From NCBI RefSeq assembly GCF_013408535.1, contig NZ_JACBZA010000001.1, positions 5,788,850-5,852,849 of the forward strand: a stretch of 64,000 bases of DNA, in the 5' to 3' direction. Origin of the DNA: Actinopolymorpha cephalotaxi (lineage in GTDB: Bacteria > Actinomycetota > Actinomycetes > Propionibacteriales > Actinopolymorphaceae). This document shows, in pieces, positions 41,252 through 49,460 of the stretch. Every line of letters starts with the position of its first letter. Positions within the stretch are counted from its first letter, which is position 1. Both the position numbers and the translations under genes were made by a program. The notes under the pieces are model-generated. The model did no database searches and was not told where the DNA came from. It saw only the letters and a list, made by a program, of their open reading frames with translations.

Positions 41252-41446
41252 ATCGCACCTCCGGAAAACGATCTTGGCACCTGGGACGGAGCTCGTGCCG
41301 GTCGTTCGCCTCACGGCTGTGGAAAACCGGTCCGCGGGGCGGGCTGTGGACAGGAACCGGGCAGACGACCTGCCCGCGCACGCCGCGCCGCGGGTCGTCC
41401 ACGGTACGAGTGCACCCGCGGTCGGACGTACGCCAGGATGGGAGCC

Positions 41447-43003
41447 ATGGCGGGACTCCCTGTTTCCACTCCGGTCGGTGTCGTCGGCGCCGGGACGATG
41501 GGCGCCGGCATCGCCCAGGTCGCCCTGGTCGCGGGCCACGAGGTGCGGTTGTACGACGCGCAGGACGGCGCCGCCGGCCGCGGCGTCGCCCAGATCCTGT
41601 CCCGGCTGGACCGGCTGGTCGAGAAGGGCCGGCTCGACCCGGCCGACGCCGACGCGGCGCGAGCCCGGCTGACCGCGGTCGCCTCGCTGGCCGACCTCGC
41701 GCCGAGCGGCCTGGTGGTCGAGGCCGTGGTCGAGCAGTTGCCGGTCAAACGCGAGGTGTTCGGCACGCTGGAGAGGGTCTGCGCCGACGACACGATCCTG
41801 GCCACCAACACCTCCACGCTGTCGGTGACCGCGATCGCCGCCGGGCTTCAGCGCCCGGGCCGGGTCACCGGCATGCACTTCTTCAACCCCGCCCCGCTGA
41901 TGGCCCTGGTGGAGGTGCCCGCGGGAGCGGCCACCGATCCGGAGGTCGCGCGGACCGTCGCCGAGACCGCCACCGCCTGGGGCAAGACACCGGTGCGGTG
42001 CGCGTCGACGCCGGGGTTCGTCGCCAACCGGGTGGCCCGGCCGTTCTACGGCGAGGCGATGCAGGTGCTGGAGGAGGGCGGGGCCGACTGCGCCACCATC
42101 GACGCCGTACTCACCGAGGCGGCCGGGTTCCCGATGGGCCCGTTCACCCTCGCCGACCTCGTGGGCAACGACGTCAACCTCGCCGTCGGCCGCTCGGTCT
42201 GGGAGCAGACGTTCGGCGACCCCCGCTACGCGCCGTTCGTCGCCCAGCAGCAGGTCGTCGACGCCGGCTGGCTGGGCCGCAAGACCGGGCGCGGGTGGTA
42301 CGAGTACGGCGGGGACGCCGAGCAGCCACGGCCGCGGACGGCGGAGCCGCGAACGCCGCCGGACCAGGTGACCTACCACGGCGGGTTCACCGCCTGCTTC
42401 GGTCTGCTCGACCGGATCGCCGCGGCCGGGGTGAGCATGGAGCGGTACGACACCGGACCGGCCGCCCAGCGTTCCGGACCGGGCGAGTTCGAGCCGGGTG
42501 AGTCCGCGTACGGCATCGAACTCCCCGGCGGCGGCCTGGTCCTGGAGACGAGCGGCGAACCCGCCACCTTCGACGGCGACGCGGTGACGCTGGACTGGGT
42601 GGGTGACGCGGCGACCGCGACGCGGGTGTGCCTGGCTCCCGGAGACGCCTGCGAGCCCGGCACCCTGGACCAGGCGATCGGGTTGTTCCAGGCGGCCGGC
42701 CTCGCGGTCAGCGTCATCGACGACGTGCCCGGACTGATCGTCGCCCGCACGGTGTGCATGCTGGTCAACGAGGCCGTCGACCTGGTGGCCCGCGGGGAGG
42801 CGAGCGCGCCCGACGTAGACGTGGCGATGCGGCTGGGCACCGGCTATCCGCGCGGCCCGCTGGCCTGGGGTGACCTGGTGGGACCGGAGGTCGTCGCGGA
42901 CGTTCTCGGCACGCTCGCCCGCGCCTACCCCGGCGGTCGGTACCGCCCGAGCCCGCTGCTGGTCCGCGCCGCCCGGACCGGGCGTTCGCTGCGCGGCCTC
43001 TAG
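41447..43003 (+). CDS. paaH: 3-hydroxyacyl-CoA dehydrogenase (PaaH/PaaC type)
   Basis: The 518-residue enzyme oxidises 3-hydroxyacyl-CoA with NAD+. The Rossmann loop VGVVGAGTMGAGIAQVALVA is at the N-terminus, followed by VVEAVVEQLPVKREVFGTLE, ATNTSTLSVTAIAAGLQRPG, GMHFFNPAPLMALVEV with the catalytic His, and TPGFVANRVARPFYGEAM. A second C-terminal helical domain (about 400-515) repeats the dimerisation fold, as in PaaH/PaaC enzymes of phenylacetate degradation. paaN lies on the other side of the toxin cassette and points away, so the two may once have been adjacent divergent genes. ATG 41447 has GGGAG close upstream; ATG 41438 is possible. Confidence 0.88.
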   Translation: MAGLPVSTPVGVVGAGTMGAGIAQVALVAGHEVRLYDAQDGAAGRGVAQILSRLDRLVEKGRLDPADADAARARLTAVASLADLAPSGLVVEAVVEQLPVKREVFGTLERVCADDTILATNTSTLSVTAIAAGLQRPGRVTGMHFFNPAPLMALVEVPAGAATDPEVARTVAETATAWGKTPVRCASTPGFVANRVARPFYGEAMQVLEEGGADCATIDAVLTEAAGFPMGPFTLADLVGNDVNLAVGRSVWEQTFGDPRYAPFVAQQQVVDAGWLGRKTGRGWYEYGGDAEQPRPRTAEPRTPPDQVTYHGGFTACFGLLDRIAAAGVSMERYDTGPAAQRSGPGEFEPGESAYGIELPGGGLVLETSGEPATFDGDAVTLDWVGDAATATRVCLAPGDACEPGTLDQAIGLFQAAGLAVSVIDDVPGLIVARTVCMLVNEAVDLVARGEASAPDVDVAMRLGTGYPRGPLAWGDLVGPEVVADVLGTLARAYPGGRYRPSPLLVRAARTGRSLRGL

Positions 43004-43018
43004 GCTCCGGCGCGAGCC

Positions 43019-43810
43019 ATGCCGGAGAAGTTTCCCCGAAAAAGTCCCGAACCCCCGTCGGGGCCCGGACATAGACGGGATGTGGATCAACTCCGGCCCA
43101 CCGGCGTGCCCGACGGGGAGCTCTGGCGCAAAGCCGCCAAGGGCGACGACCCGTCGGCGTTCGGTGAGCTCTTCGAGCGCCACATCGACGCCGTCTACAA
43201 CCACTGCTTCCGTCGTACCGGATCGTGGGAAGCAGCGGAGGACCTCGCCTCCGTGGTGTTCCTGGAGGCCTGGCGGCGCCGGCACGACGTGTCGCTCAGC
43301 GGAGAGTCGATCCTTCCCTGGCTGCTCGCGGTGGCCAACAACGTCGTCCGCAACCGCGACCGCAGCCTCCGGCGTCATCGGCGCCTGCTCGCGAAACTGC
43401 CCCCGGCGGTGGTCGCTCCCGACCCCGCCGACGACGCGGTGTCGCGAGTCGACGACGAACGCGCCATGCAACGGGTGCTCGAGGTCTTCACCCGTCTTCT
43501 GCCAGACGAGCAGGACGTGCTCGCGTTGTGCGTCTGGGCCGGACTCAGCTACACCGACGCCGCCGTCGCCCTCGGAATCCCCGTCGGCACGGTGCGCTCC
43601 CGGCTCTCCCGCGCCCGCGAACACCTACGCCGGCTTGCCGGGCTGGAGGCGGGCGCGGGACGAACGGGGGGTCCCGCGCCCACCTCGAGCCCGGGAAGTG
43701 GCCAGGGACCGGCCCAGGGGAGGGCCTCGGGAAGGGCCCCGGGGAGGGCCCAGGGAAGGGCTCTGTCGGCGCACCGCTCGAACCACGTGAACGGGGAACT
43801 CCAGCCATGA
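43019..43810 (+). CDS. ECF-type RNA polymerase sigma factor
   Basis: The 263-residue protein contains sigma region 2 (about 40-105: AFGELFERHIDAVYNHCFRR, AAEDLASVVFLEAWRRRHDV) and region 4 (about 160-205: LLPDEQDVLALCVWAGLSYT then DAAVALGIPVGTVRSRLSRA). The C-terminus is a low-complexity Gly/Arg/Ala tail (ASGRAPGRAQGRA) encoded by 12-base repeats. GTG 43082 is an alternative start. The next gene overlaps as ATGA and encodes a membrane protein that may control the sigma factor. It begins 16 bases after the dehydrogenase stop. Confidence 0.87.
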   Translation: MPEKFPRKSPEPPSGPGHRRDVDQLRPTGVPDGELWRKAAKGDDPSAFGELFERHIDAVYNHCFRRTGSWEAAEDLASVVFLEAWRRRHDVSLSGESILPWLLAVANNVVRNRDRSLRRHRRLLAKLPPAVVAPDPADDAVSRVDDERAMQRVLEVFTRLLPDEQDVLALCVWAGLSYTDAAVALGIPVGTVRSRLSRAREHLRRLAGLEAGAGRTGGPAPTSSPGSGQGPAQGRASGRAPGRAQGRALSAHRSNHVNGELQP

Positions 43811-44352
43811 CTGACGACGACTTCCACCTCCCGCCCCCGCGTACGATGCCGCGGGAACGCCGGGACGCGCTCCGCGCCGCGCTCGTCGCCGAGGTGAGCG
43901 GCACCGGCCGCCCGTGGTGGCGGCGCACCTGGAAGGGTGCGGCCGTCGGAGGAAGCGCGTTCGCGATGGTGCTGGCCGGCGGCGTGGCCACCGCCTACGT
44001 CGCGTTCAAACCGCCGAGCGACACCAGCAGCGTGATGTGCTACTCCGCACCGAAGGTCGACGCGTCGCGGGTCGACGTCACCCGGGTCGCGGTCGCACGG
44101 AAGATGCCGGCGGGAAGCTCCGCCTCGGCCAGTGGCACCGTCGCCATCCACGACCCGGTCGCCGCGTGCGGGCAGGCGTGGCGAAACGGCCTCGTCTCCG
44201 CCGGCACCCGGGGCTCCACCGCAGTCACGCCGGGCCGATCGGCCCGCGTCCCCCTTCTTGTGGCGTGCACACTCGACAAGGGCGTGGCGGGGGTGTTCCC
44301 GGGACCTCCCTCCACCTGTGAACGCCTCGGCCTGCCGAGCGCCACGAGATGA
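43807..44352 (+). CDS. single-TM protein coupled to sigma factor gene (possible regulator)
   Basis: The 181-residue protein has a short cytoplasmic part (1-45) with RTMPRERRDALRAALVAE, one TM helix (about 48-68: GSAFAMVLAGGVATAYVAF) and an extracytoplasmic domain with three cysteine-containing segments (VMCYSAPKVD, VAACGQAW, LVACTLDK). The position after an ECF sigma gene with an ATGA overlap suggests an anti-sigma-like or signal-transducing partner, but no zinc-binding HxxxCxxC motif is present and I recognise no family. Two strong hairpins follow. Confidence 0.7.
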   Translation: MTDDDFHLPPPRTMPRERRDALRAALVAEVSGTGRPWWRRTWKGAAVGGSAFAMVLAGGVATAYVAFKPPSDTSSVMCYSAPKVDASRVDVTRVAVARKMPAGSSASASGTVAIHDPVAACGQAWRNGLVSAGTRGSTAVTPGRSARVPLLVACTLDKGVAGVFPGPPSTCERLGLPSATR

Positions 44353-44433
44353 GCCGGCCGCGCTGCCCCCGGGCGGCGGCGCGGCCGGCGAGCCCCCACG
44401 ACCGGGCCGGGCGTGACCCGCTCGGCCCGGTCG
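44353..44433. terminator. two tandem hairpins between convergent genes
   Basis: GCCGGCCGCGCTGCC (44353-44367) pairs with GGCGGCGCGGCCGGC (44375-44389) over 15 positions with one G-U pair. Ten bases further CGACCGGGCC (44399-44408) pairs perfectly with GGCCCGGTCG (44424-44433). The pair separates the sigma-operon end (44352) from the end of the secreted-protein gene (44503). Confidence 0.75.
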
Positions 44434-44502
44434 ACCTCCCGGTCCTCGCCGAGCTTTCGTACCCGAGAGGCACGGAGGGCCGGTGGGCCGAGAGAGGTTG
44501 GC

Positions 44503-45111
44503 TCAGAAGAACTTGATCGACGAGGTCCGGTCGTTCATCGTGCCGAACGTCGAGCAACTCCCGTCGCAGTAGCGGTAACTGCCGGTGTAGCTGGTGCCGT
44601 CGTGGTGGCGGCCCAGGCAGTTGGAGTACGTCCGGGCCGCGGAGATGCGGTTGTCGAAACCGAGACTGGACATGCTCGGGAAGCCGTACCACGTGCCGGA
44701 GTAGCAGCCGGAGCCGCTGGAGCCGTAGAGGACCAGCGAGTCACCGCCGTAGTTGGAGTCTTCGTACTCGATGCCGACCAGTGGCTGGGCGGCGAACGAG
44801 GAACCGGTGGACACGACTCCCGCGGCCTGCAGTTGCCGGGTGCTCACCGAGCGGGCACCGGGAGCCAGCCGGACCCGGCCGGCCGTTGCGTAGGAGACGG
44901 ATTCGGCGAACGAGCCGAAGCAGGAGACCCTGCTCGGCTTGGCGAGGTGGGCACCGGTGTCCGCCTGCGCGGCGCGCATGGCCGGCATGCCGACCGCACA
45001 GTGCCGGGATCGGTCGGGGACAGTGGTGGCCGCCTGTGCGGCCTGGGCCTGCCAGGACACGAGAACGAACGTGGCCAGGACGGCCAGCCACGTATATCGA
45101 CGTCGACGCAC
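44503..45111 (-). CDS. secreted protein with peptidase-inhibitor I36/crystallin-like domain
   Basis: GTG 45111, nine bases after GGGAGG, opens a 202-residue protein with a signal peptide (RRRRYTWLAVLATFVLVSWQ, cleavage probably after AQAAQA). The C-terminal half shows the Cys/Tyr/Gly pattern of the beta/gamma-crystallin fold as in peptidase inhibitor family I36: SLVLYGSSGSGCYSGTWYGF, SSLGFDNRISAARTYSNCLG and TMNDRTSSIKFF at the end. Streptomyces members inhibit metallopeptidases; inhibition here is inference. The middle part has no known domain. Isolated gene, divergent from phoD. Confidence 0.72.
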   Translation of the reverse strand: MRRRRYTWLAVLATFVLVSWQAQAAQAATTVPDRSRHCAVGMPAMRAAQADTGAHLAKPSRVSCFGSFAESVSYATAGRVRLAPGARSVSTRQLQAAGVVSTGSSFAAQPLVGIEYEDSNYGGDSLVLYGSSGSGCYSGTWYGFPSMSSLGFDNRISAARTYSNCLGRHHDGTSYTGSYRYCDGSCSTFGTMNDRTSSIKFF

Positions 45112-45324
45112 GATGAGTACCTCCCGGTAAGGGCCTGCCCCCGCATGATGACATGTACCACTCGTCACGGTCACGTACGTTTGTCCGGTAATCACCTAAC
45201 GTACCCGCGGTCTTACGGTGGTGGCGGCCTCGGCCGTACGGAATCTTCGGTGGTTCGCTGATCGCCACCGGCACGTCACCGGCCGTTGTGCCGCCGGTCA
45301 CCGCGCGGGCGTACACAGACGATC

Positions 45325-46947
45325 ATGTCCGCATCTCGTGCCTCCCGGTCGGCCACGTCTCCCCGGCCGTCCCAGCCGACCCCGTCGTCCGCGCTGCCGC
45401 GCCGCACGCTGTTGCGTGCGGGGCTCGCCACCGCCGGCATCGCCACCGCCTCGCTCACCGGCTCCGGAACCGCGCTCGCGGCACCGGCCGCGCTCCGCTC
45501 GGGCCGGCCGCGCCTGACCCACGGCGTCGCCAGCGGTGACCCGACCGCGAACGGCGCGGTGGTGTGGGCCCGCGCCGACCGCACCGCCCGGATGTGGGTC
45601 GAGGTCGCCCGTACGCCGGACTTCCGCCGGACGGTCACCGTGCCCGGACCCGTGCTCACCGCGCAGACCAACCACACCGGACGGGTCGACCTGCACGGCC
45701 TGCCGTCCGGCCAGGAGGTCTTCTACCGCGTCCACCTCGAGGATCCCGACCGGCACGGTGTCGTCGGCGAGGCCCTGTCCGGCCGGCTGGTCACCGCGCC
45801 CCGGCACCGCCGGGACGTGCGGTTCGTGTGGTCGGGCGACATGGTGGGGCAGGGCTTCGGCGCCAACCCCGACCTCGGCGGCATCCCCATCTTCGACCGG
45901 ATGCGCTCCCTCTCCCCGGACTTCTTCCTGCACTCCGGAGACTCCGTCTACGCCGACGGCCCGCTGACCGAGTCCGTCGCGCTCCCCGACGGCCGGGTCT
46001 ACCGCAACGTCGTGACGGAGGAGAAGAGCCGGGTCGCGCAGACCCTGGACGAGTACCGCGGCCAGTGGGCGTACAACCTGCTGGACCGCAACGTCCGCGC
46101 GTTCGCCGCGGAGGTTCCGCAGGTCAACCAGTGGGACGACCACGAGGTGCACAACAACTGGTACCCGGGCCAGATCCTGGACGACGACCGCTACACCGAG
46201 AAGCGGGTGGACGTGCTGGCGGCGCGGGCGCGGCGGGCGTTCTTCGAGTGGATGCCGATCCGGACGTCACACCGCGACCCCGAGGGCCGGGTGTACCGGA
46301 AGGTGTCGTACGGGCCGCTGCTGGACGTGTTCGTGCTGGACATGCGGACCCACAAGGACCCGAACACCCCCGGCCTGGAGACCGTCCCCGACGGCGGCGT
46401 ACTCGGTTGGCGGCAGCAGCAGTGGCTCACCGACGGGCTGCTCCAGTCCCGCGCCACCTGGAAGGTCGTGGCCAACGACCTGCCCCTCGGCCTGGTCGTC
46501 CCCGACGGCGTGACCGCGATGGAGGGCCTCGCCCAGGGCGACCCGGGCGCGCCGAAGGGACGTGAGCTCGAGCTCGCCACCCTGCTGTCGACCCTGCGCC
46601 GCCACCGGGTCGAGAACGTCGTCTGGCTGACCGCCGACGTCCACTACACGGCCGCGCACCACTACTCGCCGGACCGGGCGGCCTTCACCGACTTCTCGCC
46701 GTTCTGGGAGTTCGTGTCCGGTCCGCTCAACGCCGGCGCGTTCGGGCCGAACAAGCTGGACGCGACGTTCGGGCCGGAGGCGGTCTACGTGCACGCACCA
46801 CCGCGCCAGGGCGCCTCGCCGATGGAGGGCTGGCAGCACTTCGGCGAGGTGGAGATCGCCGGGGACAGCGGGGAGCTGACCGTACGGCTGCGCGACCAGG
46901 AGGCGAACGTGTTGTACGCACGGACGCTCACCCCCGGCCGCCGCTGA
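45325..46947 (+). CDS. phoD: PhoD-type alkaline phosphatase/phosphodiesterase
   Basis: The 540-residue protein has a Tat signal with the twin arginine in LPRRTLLRAGLATAG (residues 24-38) and a hydrophobic stretch, then a fibronectin-like N-domain (GVASGDPTANGAVVWARADR) and the PhoD metallophosphatase domain: WSGDMVGQ, FFLHSGDSVYADGP, QWDDHEVHNNWYP and WLTADVHYTAAHHY with the Asp/His metal ligands. PhoD releases phosphate from organic phosphodiesters outside the cell. The start at ATG 45325 is set by the Tat motif; no strong ribosome site or Pho box could be shown. Confidence 0.92.
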   Translation: MSASRASRSATSPRPSQPTPSSALPRRTLLRAGLATAGIATASLTGSGTALAAPAALRSGRPRLTHGVASGDPTANGAVVWARADRTARMWVEVARTPDFRRTVTVPGPVLTAQTNHTGRVDLHGLPSGQEVFYRVHLEDPDRHGVVGEALSGRLVTAPRHRRDVRFVWSGDMVGQGFGANPDLGGIPIFDRMRSLSPDFFLHSGDSVYADGPLTESVALPDGRVYRNVVTEEKSRVAQTLDEYRGQWAYNLLDRNVRAFAAEVPQVNQWDDHEVHNNWYPGQILDDDRYTEKRVDVLAARARRAFFEWMPIRTSHRDPEGRVYRKVSYGPLLDVFVLDMRTHKDPNTPGLETVPDGGVLGWRQQQWLTDGLLQSRATWKVVANDLPLGLVVPDGVTAMEGLAQGDPGAPKGRELELATLLSTLRRHRVENVVWLTADVHYTAAHHYSPDRAAFTDFSPFWEFVSGPLNAGAFGPNKLDATFGPEAVYVHAPPRQGASPMEGWQHFGEVEIAGDSGELTVRLRDQEANVLYARTLTPGRR

Positions 46948-46967
46948 CCGGCTGGCTCCGCCCGAGC

Positions 46968-48452
46968 TCAGGCGAGCAGCAGGGCGGAGGCGGGGTCCTC
47001 CAGCACGCTCGCGACGTCCATCAGGAAGCGCGAGCCCTGTTCGCCGTCGACGATGCGGTGGTCGAACGACAGCGACAACGTCGCCACCCAGCGCGGGACC
47101 ACCTCGTCGTCGACGACCCACGGCTGCTTGCGGATCGCTCCGACGGCGAGGATCCCGGACTCGCCGGGGTTCAGGATCGGCGTGCCGCCGTCGACGCCGA
47201 ACACGCCGACGTTGGTGATCGTGAACGTCGTACCCAGCATGTCCGCGGGCTGCGTCTTACCGGCCCGGGCGGTCTGGGTCAGCTCGGTCAGCGACCGGGC
47301 CAGGTCGACCAGCGGCATCCGGTCGGCGTTCTTGACGTGCGGCACCATCAGCCCGCGCGGCGTGGCCGCGGCGATGCCGAGGTTGACGTGGTGCTTGAGG
47401 ACGATCTCACCGGCCGGCTCGTCCCAGGTCGCGTTGAGTTCGGGGGTACGCCGCAGCGCGAGCAGGCAGGCCTTGGCGACCACGACCAGCGGGGACAGCC
47501 GGACGTCGGCGAAGTCGCGGCGGGCGCGCAGCCGGTCCAGCAGCTCCATCGTCGCGGTGGCGTCCACGCTGACCCACTCGGTCACGTGCGGGGCGGTGAA
47601 CGCGCTCTGGGTGACCGCCTGCGCGGTGGCCCTGCGTACGCCGCGGACCGGGATCCGGGTATCGCCGGCGCCCGCGGACACGGCGGCCTGGACGGGCTCG
47701 GCCGGGGTGACGTCGGCCGGGGCGGCGGCTGTCGTGCCGGCGGCGAAGGCCTCCACGTCGGCCCGGGTGACGGTGCCGTTCGGCCCGGTGCGCGGCACCT
47801 GGTTCAGGTCGACGCCGAGATCCTTGGCGAGCTTGCGGACCGGCGGCTTGGCGAGCACACCGGGGCTGGTGGGAGCTGCGGGGGCGGGGGCCGGCGCGGG
47901 AGTCGCGGGTACGGGAGGGGCCGCGGGAACGGCGGGAGCAGCGGGAGCAGAGGCCGCCGGAGCGGGAGCCGCCGTGGTGGTACGCGGGCGGCGACGGGCG
48001 GAGGTCGTCCGCGGGCCGTACCCGACGAGCATGCTGGTCTTCTGCTCGTCGGCGGCCGCGGCCTTCTCGGTGGTCGCGCCCGGGGTCCCGGCGGCGACGT
48101 CGAACGAGCCGGCGACGGCCGCCTCGGCCGCTTGGGGAGCGGAGGCTGCCGGAGCCGCCTCGGCGGCCGGAGCGCCTGCGGCCGCCGATCCCGGAGCGAC
48201 CGCCGCACCGGGCGCGGCCACCCGGATGATCGGCGTACCGACCGGAACGACCTGGCCCTCGGGCACCAGCAGTTCGGCGATCGTCCCGGCGTACGGGCAC
48301 GGGAGCTCGACCAGCGACTTCGCGGTCTCGATCTCGACCACGACGTCGTTGACCTTCACCTCGTCACCCGGCTTGACCCGCCAGGACACGATCTCGGCCT
48401 CGACCAGACCCTCGCCCACGTCGGGGAGCCGGAACTCGCGCGCTTCGGTCAT
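46968..48452 (-). CDS. bkdC: branched-chain 2-oxoacid dehydrogenase E2 (dihydrolipoyl acyltransferase)
   Basis: The 494-residue E2 has a lipoyl domain with Lys44 in VVEIETAKSLVELPCP, a long Ala/Pro linker (about 85-205), a peripheral-subunit-binding domain (LAKPPVRKLAKDLGVDLNQV, near 208-245) and the catalytic acyltransferase domain with TFTITNVGVFGVDGGTPILN and the catalytic His in LSLSFDHRIVDGEQGSRFL. It transfers acyl groups to CoA in the complex formed with E1 from the two genes just upstream. The E3 gene is not in the window. It starts 27 bases after the E1-beta stop. Confidence 0.95.
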   Translation of the reverse strand: MTEAREFRLPDVGEGLVEAEIVSWRVKPGDEVKVNDVVVEIETAKSLVELPCPYAGTIAELLVPEGQVVPVGTPIIRVAAPGAAVAPGSAAAGAPAAEAAPAASAPQAAEAAVAGSFDVAAGTPGATTEKAAAADEQKTSMLVGYGPRTTSARRRPRTTTAAPAPAASAPAAPAVPAAPPVPATPAPAPAPAAPTSPGVLAKPPVRKLAKDLGVDLNQVPRTGPNGTVTRADVEAFAAGTTAAAPADVTPAEPVQAAVSAGAGDTRIPVRGVRRATAQAVTQSAFTAPHVTEWVSVDATATMELLDRLRARRDFADVRLSPLVVVAKACLLALRRTPELNATWDEPAGEIVLKHHVNLGIAAATPRGLMVPHVKNADRMPLVDLARSLTELTQTARAGKTQPADMLGTTFTITNVGVFGVDGGTPILNPGESGILAVGAIRKQPWVVDDEVVPRWVATLSLSFDHRIVDGEQGSRFLMDVASVLEDPASALLLA

Positions 48453-48479
48453 GGACCTTCCCTTCGTACGTTCGGGCCC

Positions 48480-49460
48480 TCAGTAGGCGAGTACGCGGTC
48501 GACCGCGTCGAGGATGCGGTCCAGGTCGGGCAGGAAGTCCTCCTCCGCCCGGGCCGGTGGGTACGGCGTGTCGAACCCGCCCACCCGCCGCACCGGTGCC
48601 TGCAGGGAGTAGAAGCACTCCTCGGTGATCCGGGTGGCGAGCTCGGCGCCCAGGCCACCGGTGATCGGCGCCTCGTGCACGGTGACGACGCGACCGGTCC
48701 GGCGTACCAGCTCATACACCGGGTCCAGGTCGAGCGGCGACAGTGTGCGCAGGTCGACGACGGCGAGGTTCCGGCCCTCCTCGGTGGCGGCCTGCGCGGC
48801 TTCCAGGCAGGTCTTCACCATCGGCCCGTACGCCAGCAGCACCGCGTCGGTGCCGTCGCGCACGACCCGGGACGCGAACAGCGGGTACGGCGCCTCACCG
48901 GCCTCGGTCTCGACCTCGGCCCTCTCGTAGTAGCGGCGCTTGGGTTCGAGGAAGATCACCGGGTCGTCGCTGGCCACGGACTGCTGGATCATCCAGTACG
49001 CGTCGCCGGGATTGGAGCAGGCGACGACCTTCAGCCCGGCGGTGTGGGCGAAGTAGGCCTCGGGGGACTCCGAGTGGTGCTCGACCGCGCCGATGCCGCC
49101 GCCGAACGGGATCCGGATCACGATCGGCATCGGGAGCCGGCCCTGGGAACGGGCCCGCATCTTGGCGACCTGGCTGACGATCTGGTCGTACGCCGGGTAG
49201 ACGAAGCCGTCGAACTGGATCTCGCAGATCGGCCGGTAGCCGCGCAGCGCGAGGCCGATGGCGGTGCCGACGATGCCGGACTCCGCCAGCGGGGTGTCGA
49301 TCACGCGGTCCTCGCCGAAGTCCTTCTGGAGTCCGTCGGTGACCCGGAAGACGCCGCCGAGCCGGCCGATGTCCTCGCCCATGATGATGACCTTCGGGTC
49401 GTCCTCCATGGCGCGGCGCAGGCCGGCGTTCAGGCTCTTGGCCAGGGTGAGCGCGGTCAT
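48480..49460 (-). CDS. bkdB: 2-oxoacid dehydrogenase E1 beta subunit
   Basis: The 326-residue protein has the transketolase-type Pyr domain (LNAGLRRAMEDDPKVIIMGE, GGVFRVTDGLQKDFGEDRV, PLAESGIVGTAIGLALRGYR, EIQFDGFVYPAYDQIVSQVA, GGGIGAVEHHSESPEAYFAH) and a C-terminal domain with TVHEAPITGGLGAELA. It forms the E1 heterotetramer with the alpha subunit, using thiamine diphosphate to decarboxylate branched-chain oxoacids. The glutamate in PLAESGI activates the cofactor. Its ATG overlaps the alpha-subunit TGA (ATGA at 49457-49460). Confidence 0.95.
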   Translation of the reverse strand: MTALTLAKSLNAGLRRAMEDDPKVIIMGEDIGRLGGVFRVTDGLQKDFGEDRVIDTPLAESGIVGTAIGLALRGYRPICEIQFDGFVYPAYDQIVSQVAKMRARSQGRLPMPIVIRIPFGGGIGAVEHHSESPEAYFAHTAGLKVVACSNPGDAYWMIQQSVASDDPVIFLEPKRRYYERAEVETEAGEAPYPLFASRVVRDGTDAVLLAYGPMVKTCLEAAQAATEEGRNLAVVDLRTLSPLDLDPVYELVRRTGRVVTVHEAPITGGLGAELATRITEECFYSLQAPVRRVGGFDTPYPPARAEEDFLPDLDRILDAVDRVLAY

